Assembly: GCA_964458545.1 (NCBI GenBank)
Contig: CAYWJF010000063.1
Location: 1-9,047, forward strand
Length of the DNA stretch: 9,047 nucleotides
Source: JAYFNU01 sp964458545
Lineage (GTDB): Bacteria > Bacillota > Clostridia > Oscillospirales > Ruminococcaceae
Direction: 5' to 3'
Shown: piece after piece, positions 4,947 to 9,047 of the stretch
How the letters are laid out: every line of letters begins with the position of its first letter
Position numbering within the stretch: the first letter of the stretch is position 1
Made by a program: the position numbers and the translations under genes
The notes under the pieces: generated by a model
The model's database searches: none
What the model was told of the DNA's origin: nothing
What the model saw: only the letters and a program-made list of their open reading frames with translations

Positions 4947-5729
4947 TTAGGTATTTATCGAGCTTGATTTTAACGCCGCGAAAACTACCACCCTATCGTT
5001 ATTATCTCCGCCCTTACAGGTGGAAAGCATTATTACAGATTTACTGTCTCGCGGGTCGCAGTCAGACTTAACGGCGCTACTTCTTTCTACATAGCCTAAC
5101 CACTCGTTATATTCCTCGTCGGTTGCAAAATCCACCTGATAGCTTTCGTCCATTGATATCGCTTCATATACCGAAAACACCTCATAAACTCGTGTACCGC
5201 TCGGAGTGTATATGTATATTCTGTTATTCTCTTTAAAGTATTCCTCGTCAAAGTAGTTTTTCAGCGTGCCGAACATACTGCCGTCATTCATTCTGTGACC
5301 GTAAATTATAGTGTTTCGGCTTGAAAAGTCCGCGGCACACCTAAAGTCAAGGAAAATGCTTCCCGAATTGTTGTTTTCCTTTTCAAAGGTTTTATATAGG
5401 TATTCGATATAATCTTTTGCGTAAACCATCGGGTAGGACACCTTTGTTTCGGGTATGTCAAGCCAACCGACGTATCTGTCGTTTATCTCCTTAAGTTCCT
5501 CGTGTTCAACCTTTAAGCCAACCGAGGAGATATCGACATCGGGAAGCTTTACCGCAAAATTTGATAGCCGCGCGTATTCCTCGTTCGCTTTTGAATACTC
5601 CTTATACGAAGAAACAAAAACATATAGCGACAGAGCGAAGGTCCCGGCAAAGAACACAAGGAGCACGCTCGTCACTATCTTCGCGGTTTTGCTCTTTCGC
5701 CTATCCTTCTTTTCATTTTTTATCTTCAT
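4947..5729 (-). CDS. Class B sortase (membrane-anchored transpeptidase)
   Basis: This 260-residue protein has a basic N terminus, one membrane segment (about residues 18-42) that keeps it in the membrane facing out, and a class B sortase domain. The catalytic triad is visible: His145 in IIYGHRMNDGSMFG, Cys238 in IMLSTCKGG, and Arg246 in DNNDRVVVFA. Also typical are GWLDIPETKVSYPMV and GSIFLDFR. Sortases cut a C-terminal sorting signal after Thr and join the protein to the wall or to another pilin. Class B-type enzymes also polymerise FctA-type pilins in group A streptococci, and the upstream gene here encodes FctA-like modules. I chose ATG 5729 because AAGG lies about 8 nt upstream. The ATG at 5786 would place the first 10 or so residues inside a palindrome and adds nothing that looks like the family. 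The gene follows the surface-protein gene after 64 nt that hold a hairpin, and it ends at a strong terminator. Confidence 0.93.
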   Translation of the reverse strand: MKIKNEKKDRRKSKTAKIVTSVLLVFFAGTFALSLYVFVSSYKEYSKANEEYARLSNFAVKLPDVDISSVGLKVEHEELKEINDRYVGWLDIPETKVSYPMVYAKDYIEYLYKTFEKENNNSGSIFLDFRCAADFSSRNTIIYGHRMNDGSMFGTLKNYFDEEYFKENNRIYIYTPSGTRVYEVFSVYEAISMDESYQVDFATDEEYNEWLGYVERSSAVKSDCDPRDSKSVIMLSTCKGGDNNDRVVVFAALKSSSINT

Positions 5730-5752
5730 TTTTTCAACCTTAATACTTAAAT

Positions 5753-5783
5753 AATGGGGAACAGGAAACTCCTGTTCCCCATT
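5753..5783 (-). terminator. Perfect hairpin between surface-protein and sortase genes
   Basis: AATGGGGAACAGGA (5753-5766) and its exact complement (5770-5783) form a 14-bp palindrome with a 3-nt loop, starting about 10 nt past the stop of the surface-protein gene. The minus-strand 3' flank (ATTTAAG) is not a good T-tract. It is therefore more likely a leaky terminator or an mRNA-stabilising or processing hairpin that sets less sortase than substrate. Confidence 0.6.
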
Positions 5784-5793
5784 CATTTGGGAA

Positions 5794-8700
5794 TTATTCT
5801 ACTTCTGATTTCTTTGTGCGAGCGCGTAGCTTAACCTTTAAAAGGATTAACGCTACGATAGCTACAAAGGAGATAACCATTGCTATAAGCGAAACTTGCA
5901 GACCGAGACCTGATGCGTCGTCTGTGCGCGCTCCGCGTCTAATAATGTAGTTATAACGTATAGACGCAAGCTTTGTGTCATAAATATTAATCGACTGAGA
6001 AACCGCTTGTGAGGCGCTTGCACCGTTAACCTCTTCAAGACTACCGTACTTCTCTAAATACACAACCGTATCCGCTGCCCTGTCATATCCCGCCGGAGCT
6101 TTTGCTTCGCGAATAATGTAGTAGGTATTTACATTTAGCAAGCCTACTATGTTCTTCGCACTGCCATCAGTAGTCCACGAATAAACAAGCTTATTAGTGT
6201 CTCTCTCAATTATCTGCATTTCCGCGCCTGCGACATACTGGTTAGTGTCCGTATCCAATTTTCCTACAGTAAGCGTCGTAGGCGGGTCGCTGACCCCTGC
6301 GTCAAATGTAACCGTCTCGAGCGGTACTATCTCAAATGCGCTATTCTCGTTACTATCAAGATTTTTGACAACCGCCTCATTTGTTTCAGATAACGCTGTC
6401 ATAGCCTCTCCCTGCTTAACTTGTTCGGTTTTAGCCGCCGCCGAGGAATTAGATGAGCCAGCCGCGCTTCCTGAATTGCTGGGGTTTGCTTCGGGCGCCG
6501 CAGCACTTTCGTATGTAAGCGTTCCGTCGGCATTGACAAGGAAGGGCTCTGTCGGGAACGGGTCAACTACATATCCCGCGGGTGATTTTACCTCACGGAA
6601 GTAGTACCAGTAGCCGGGCTGAACGTCCTCAAACAGCATATATCCGTCGCTTCCAGACTCGCTTTGACCGATAAATATGTCGTTATCGCCGTTCTCGTTT
6701 ACCCTGTAAAGCGCGTAGATAGCGCCGATTAGCGGTGTCTTGTTGCTGTCTCTCGAGGTTTTTTGTACGCGAAGGTTTATCGGCACATAGCTGTTAACAA
6801 ACTCTGGGGTTTGGGTTACTTCGCCATTATCATAGTAGGTAATCGCCGCCTCAAGCGCACCGTCGTTATTGCGTGTAATTTCTATCTTTGCCGTTATTCC
6901 TTCAGTATCGTAGGTAATGCGCGGGTCGGGATTATCAACGACCTCTTTCATCGTATACTCGTATGTTCCCTCGCTTGTGAAGAAAAGCGGGTTGAAGATA
7001 ATGTGTCCGTTAGCGAGGTTTGATTGTCTATCAAGCACTATCGGACTTCCGTCGGCGTTGGTTTCACTATAGAGAATAAATTCAAACTGTCCTGTTTGAA
7101 GTGTCGCGCCCTCATAGCGTTTATTAACTATCGGGTCAACAGAAACCGCTATGCTGTCGCTTAAGGTGTTAGTAAGCGTAAACCGCGTATAGCCGAAGTC
7201 ATCCCTACCGATTGTTATTTCGCTTGCGTAATTAGCAACGGGGGTTTCCTTTATGCTGTAAACAATTTTCGTGCCATCCGCCTTAGTTGAGGGAAGCTCC
7301 GTAAACTCCGCAAACCAACCGTTCGTTTCGTCGAGCTTCTGCGTAGTGCTTGTTTTTACACCGTCAGCGTAAAGCGCGACTTCAATCGACTCTGGGCGGA
7401 AGCCGCCGATATTATCGCTATCCTCCCACTTCTTCTCTACGGAAATCTTTGTTGTGGAAATGTTGTTAAAGCGCACTTCGTTTTCGCCGTTAAGAATTTC
7501 TGAGGAGGTTATATTGCCGTTTTCGTCCACGGTAATATCCACGTCAAATACAGTATTGTCGTAGGTTATTCCGCCAAGCGTCTTTCCACCGTTTACCTCG
7601 CGAATTTGCGCTTTATACTTACCTGATTTGTACAAAGATACGTTTCTGAAGGCGAAATTGCCATCCGCGTCATTTTCAGCCGTAGCGATAACTTTACCGC
7701 CCATAAGCAGCTCAAAGCGGAACTGACCTGCTCTAATACCTGTAGTCTGGCTGTTGACAGTTTTTATTCCACTCAACGATACGCCCGCCACTCTAAAGGA
7801 GCTTGCAAGCATCATTGAATAGTTATCGAACCGTATGCCTTCTGTGGTGCTGTCGTTCAGCTTAACTATCTTTTCTGCTTTTAGTTTACCGTTCTCAAGG
7901 GTTACGTTAACGGTTACCTCATATACCTTAGCGTCATAATAAACGCCGCCGTCAATTGTTCCGCCGTTATCTTCCTTTACAACGTAATTGTAGGTTTTAC
8001 CCGCTTCGCCAAACTTAAGCGACGTGAAGTTGAAGTTTCCGTCCGCGTCATTATAAACGGTCTCTATCGGAGTTTCAACTGTTCCCTCAAGCTTATAAAG
8101 CGTAAAGCTAAACTGTTTCTCGGAAATAGGCTTACCATTATTAAAGTACTTTACACCGCCAAGCTCGATTGCCGCCTTAGTGAAGTTCGCGAAGGCTATT
8201 GCGGTATCGGTGTAAACAACGTCGTCAGCAGTATTATCGTCATCTGCCGAGCTCATTATAGTTTTACTCTTAATAACAAGCTTCTTCGTTGTTAATTCGC
8301 TCTCAACCTCTGTAACTTCTTCTACTACTACCTTTACATAGTACTCTTTTGTATCAAAGGCTACACGTTCTATAACCTCGGGGACTATGCCTTCAAGCTG
8401 TTCCTCGACAATTTTATAGGTGAAGGTTCCCGCGCCTGTGTAGTTAACAGGAGCAAATTCAAAGCTTCCGCCGTCATTGTTAATTGTTTCAATTGTTCTT
8501 TCCGTACCGCCCGTAGTTTCGATAAGCGAGAAACGATAATCATTCTCCGTCGCGGCAGCGCCGTCGAGCGTCTTTACACCCCTAAATGTTGTGCTCGTAG
8601 GCGTAGTTTTCACCGTCGGGTTTTCAAAGACAATTGGCGCTTTTACCTTGTTAAGCGTTATATTCGTACTTTCAACAGAAAGCTTTCCGTTAGTCTCCTC

Positions 8701-9047
8701 TATCGAAATGGCAACGTCGTATACCGTTCTGTCGTAATTGTAACCTACATCGCCTATTTCGACGTGTTCTCTCACCTTATAGCTGTAATCGCCCTCAGCG
8801 CTAAAGACTATAGGCTTAAACGAGAATTCACCGCTTGTGTTGTTGTTAACCGTCTGGATTACCGCTCCGCTCTCGTCAACAAGTTCAAAGGTAAACACCT
8901 TATTCCCGGGTTCTTTTCCGTCAACTGTCTTTTTGCCCTCGAGCGGTATGCTGACGGTACCCATATTGTTAAACTTGGCAAGCTGCTTTGCTGTGTCGGT
9001 AATAACGCTTCCGTTTGCGCTCCACGTTTCTGTTGCAACGAGCGCGC
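5794..9047 (-). CDS. Giant multi-domain LPXTG-like surface protein/pilin (FctA, Cna_B and SpaA modules), 5' end outside window
   Basis: The frame is open to the right edge, so the start and signal peptide are not seen, and at least 1083 residues are present. Numbering from Met at 8964, there are FctA/Spy0128-like modules at about 1-117, 125-262, 265-383, 393-503 and 605-726. A Cna_B-type domain lies at 505-602, and SpaA-like domains at 729-818 and 896-998. A Ser/Ala/Asn-rich linker (about 820-895) separates the last two. Most FctA modules show the intramolecular isopeptide triad Lys, Glu, Asn: K12/E66/N115, K131/E187/N260, K272/E331/N381, K401/E456/N501 and K615/E674/N724. The C terminus has a membrane segment (about 1024-1042) and a short basic tail, so it is a sortase substrate in form. 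The expected LPxTG is replaced by ARTDDASG. It probably forms a stiff, cross-linked surface stalk or pilus shaft handled by the class B sortase downstream. Which target it binds is unknown. Confidence 0.92.
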   Translation of the reverse strand, partial: ALVATETWSANGSVITDTAKQLAKFNNMGTVSIPLEGKKTVDGKEPGNKVFTFELVDESGAVIQTVNNNTSGEFSFKPIVFSAEGDYSYKVREHVEIGDVGYNYDRTVYDVAISIEETNGKLSVESTNITLNKVKAPIVFENPTVKTTPTSTTFRGVKTLDGAAATENDYRFSLIETTGGTERTIETINNDGGSFEFAPVNYTGAGTFTYKIVEEQLEGIVPEVIERVAFDTKEYYVKVVVEEVTEVESELTTKKLVIKSKTIMSSADDDNTADDVVYTDTAIAFANFTKAAIELGGVKYFNNGKPISEKQFSFTLYKLEGTVETPIETVYNDADGNFNFTSLKFGEAGKTYNYVVKEDNGGTIDGGVYYDAKVYEVTVNVTLENGKLKAEKIVKLNDSTTEGIRFDNYSMMLASSFRVAGVSLSGIKTVNSQTTGIRAGQFRFELLMGGKVIATAENDADGNFAFRNVSLYKSGKYKAQIREVNGGKTLGGITYDNTVFDVDITVDENGNITSSEILNGENEVRFNNISTTKISVEKKWEDSDNIGGFRPESIEVALYADGVKTSTTQKLDETNGWFAEFTELPSTKADGTKIVYSIKETPVANYASEITIGRDDFGYTRFTLTNTLSDSIAVSVDPIVNKRYEGATLQTGQFEFILYSETNADGSPIVLDRQSNLANGHIIFNPLFFTSEGTYEYTMKEVVDNPDPRITYDTEGITAKIEITRNNDGALEAAITYYDNGEVTQTPEFVNSYVPINLRVQKTSRDSNKTPLIGAIYALYRVNENGDNDIFIGQSESGSDGYMLFEDVQPGYWYYFREVKSPAGYVVDPFPTEPFLVNADGTLTYESAAAPEANPSNSGSAAGSSNSSAAAKTEQVKQGEAMTALSETNEAVVKNLDSNENSAFEIVPLETVTFDAGVSDPPTTLTVGKLDTDTNQYVAGAEMQIIERDTNKLVYSWTTDGSAKNIVGLLNVNTYYIIREAKAPAGYDRAADTVVYLEKYGSLEEVNGASASQAVSQSINIYDTKLASIRYNYIIRRGARTDDASGLGLQVSLIAMVISFVAIVALILLKVKLRARTKKSEVE
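5836..5940 (-). other. C-terminal wall-sorting region with an atypical motif
   Basis: In the surface protein this codes for RRGARTDDASGLGL, a hydrophobic segment of about 19 residues and the basic tail KVKLRARTKKSEVE. The order motif, membrane span, positive tail is that of a sortase signal. Aligned with Clostridia signals such as P-x-T-G-D-x-S-x-L-G-L, the proline is replaced by Ala and the glycine by Asp (ARTDD). Confidence 0.65.
6277..6504 (-). other. Disordered Ser/Ala/Asn-rich linker inside the surface protein
   Basis: About 75 residues between the two SpaA-like domains, rich in Ser, Ala, Asn, Glu and Thr and without aromatic core residues. It includes NPSNSGSAAGSSNSSAAAK. It is probably a flexible spacer before the wall-proximal domain and breaks the otherwise regular chain of beta modules. 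Confidence 0.6.
6787..8964 (-). repeat. Tandem FctA-like modules (five copies, one Cna_B inserted)
   Basis: Approximate positions on the minus strand are 8964-8614, 8592-8179, 8172-7816, 7788-7456 and 7152-6787, with the Cna_B domain at 7452-7159. Each module begins with a Lys in G-x-K-x-x-x-G or a similar context. It has a T-x-E-G or N-x-D-G-N-F-x-F core turn, then Y-x-x-x-(K/R)-E and Y-D-x-x-x-(Y/F)-x-V, and ends with F-x-N. The copies are divergent in sequence, so the array is old rather than a recent expansion. The residues before 8964 (ending KFNN) look like the end of a further module cut by the window edge. Confidence 0.8.

Noticed and set aside
5730..5786. Upstream ATG giving a 19-residue N-terminal extension of the sortase
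   Set aside because: The extension is translated from the 5753-5783 palindrome and does not resemble a sortase N terminus. ATG 5729 has its own ribosome binding site, followed by a basic stretch and the membrane segment.
6197..6604. Plus-strand open frame of 135 codons opposite the surface-protein gene
   Set aside because: It is a shadow of the well-supported minus-strand gene, with no ribosome binding site and no family features. The same applies to the other open frames opposite or within 219-1601, 2467-3213 and 3541-4896.

Overview
The window looks like part of a metagenome-assembled scaffold from a gut-type Clostridia bacterium (Oscillospirales or a related group). The evidence is a type III glutamine synthetase, a glutamate synthase split into a separate amidotransferase subunit and a ferredoxin-fused subunit, a class B sortase next to an FctA/Cna_B/SpaA-type surface protein, near-consensus sigma-A promoters, and a 10-N scaffold gap. 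The taxonomic placement is inference.

Layout. 1-218 is non-coding and holds three hairpins that look like terminators and a short direct repeat. 219-1601 (minus) is the C-terminal part of a large phage-type protein. It abuts, head to tail, a truncated ferredoxin-type glutamate synthase subunit (1555-2073, minus). Upstream of that is the glutamine amidotransferase subunit of glutamate synthase (2076-3213, minus), broken by the N gap. 3214-3540 is a divergent control region. 3541-4896 (plus) starts as type III glutamine synthetase and ends as the 4Fe-4S tail of an aldo/keto reductase. After a strong bidirectional terminator come, on the minus strand, a class B sortase (4947-5729) and the gene upstream of it, a very large repetitive wall-anchored protein (5794 to the right edge, 5' end not in the window).

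How the parts work together. The left half is a nitrogen-assimilation locus: GS makes glutamine and GOGAT makes glutamate from it, with the two genes transcribed divergently. Each direction has a TTGACA-N17-TAnAAT promoter, an inferred leader of about 74 nt, a small hairpin with an AAAGRC hexaloop near the inferred 5' end, and an intrinsic terminator whose 5' arm overlaps that hairpin. This is the geometry expected of ANTAR-type antitermination, but with one hexaloop hairpin per leader instead of the usual two. It is the most interesting biology in the window. The right half is a surface-structure locus in which the sortase presumably anchors or polymerises the upstream multi-domain protein.

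Caution. Three places behave like breakpoints rather than biology: about 1603 (glutamate synthase to phage protein), 2481-2490 (N gap with the same coding motif on both sides), and about 4500 (glutamine synthetase to aldo/keto reductase). Assembly chimerism is the simplest explanation. The fusion and truncations should not be treated as natural until read evidence supports them.
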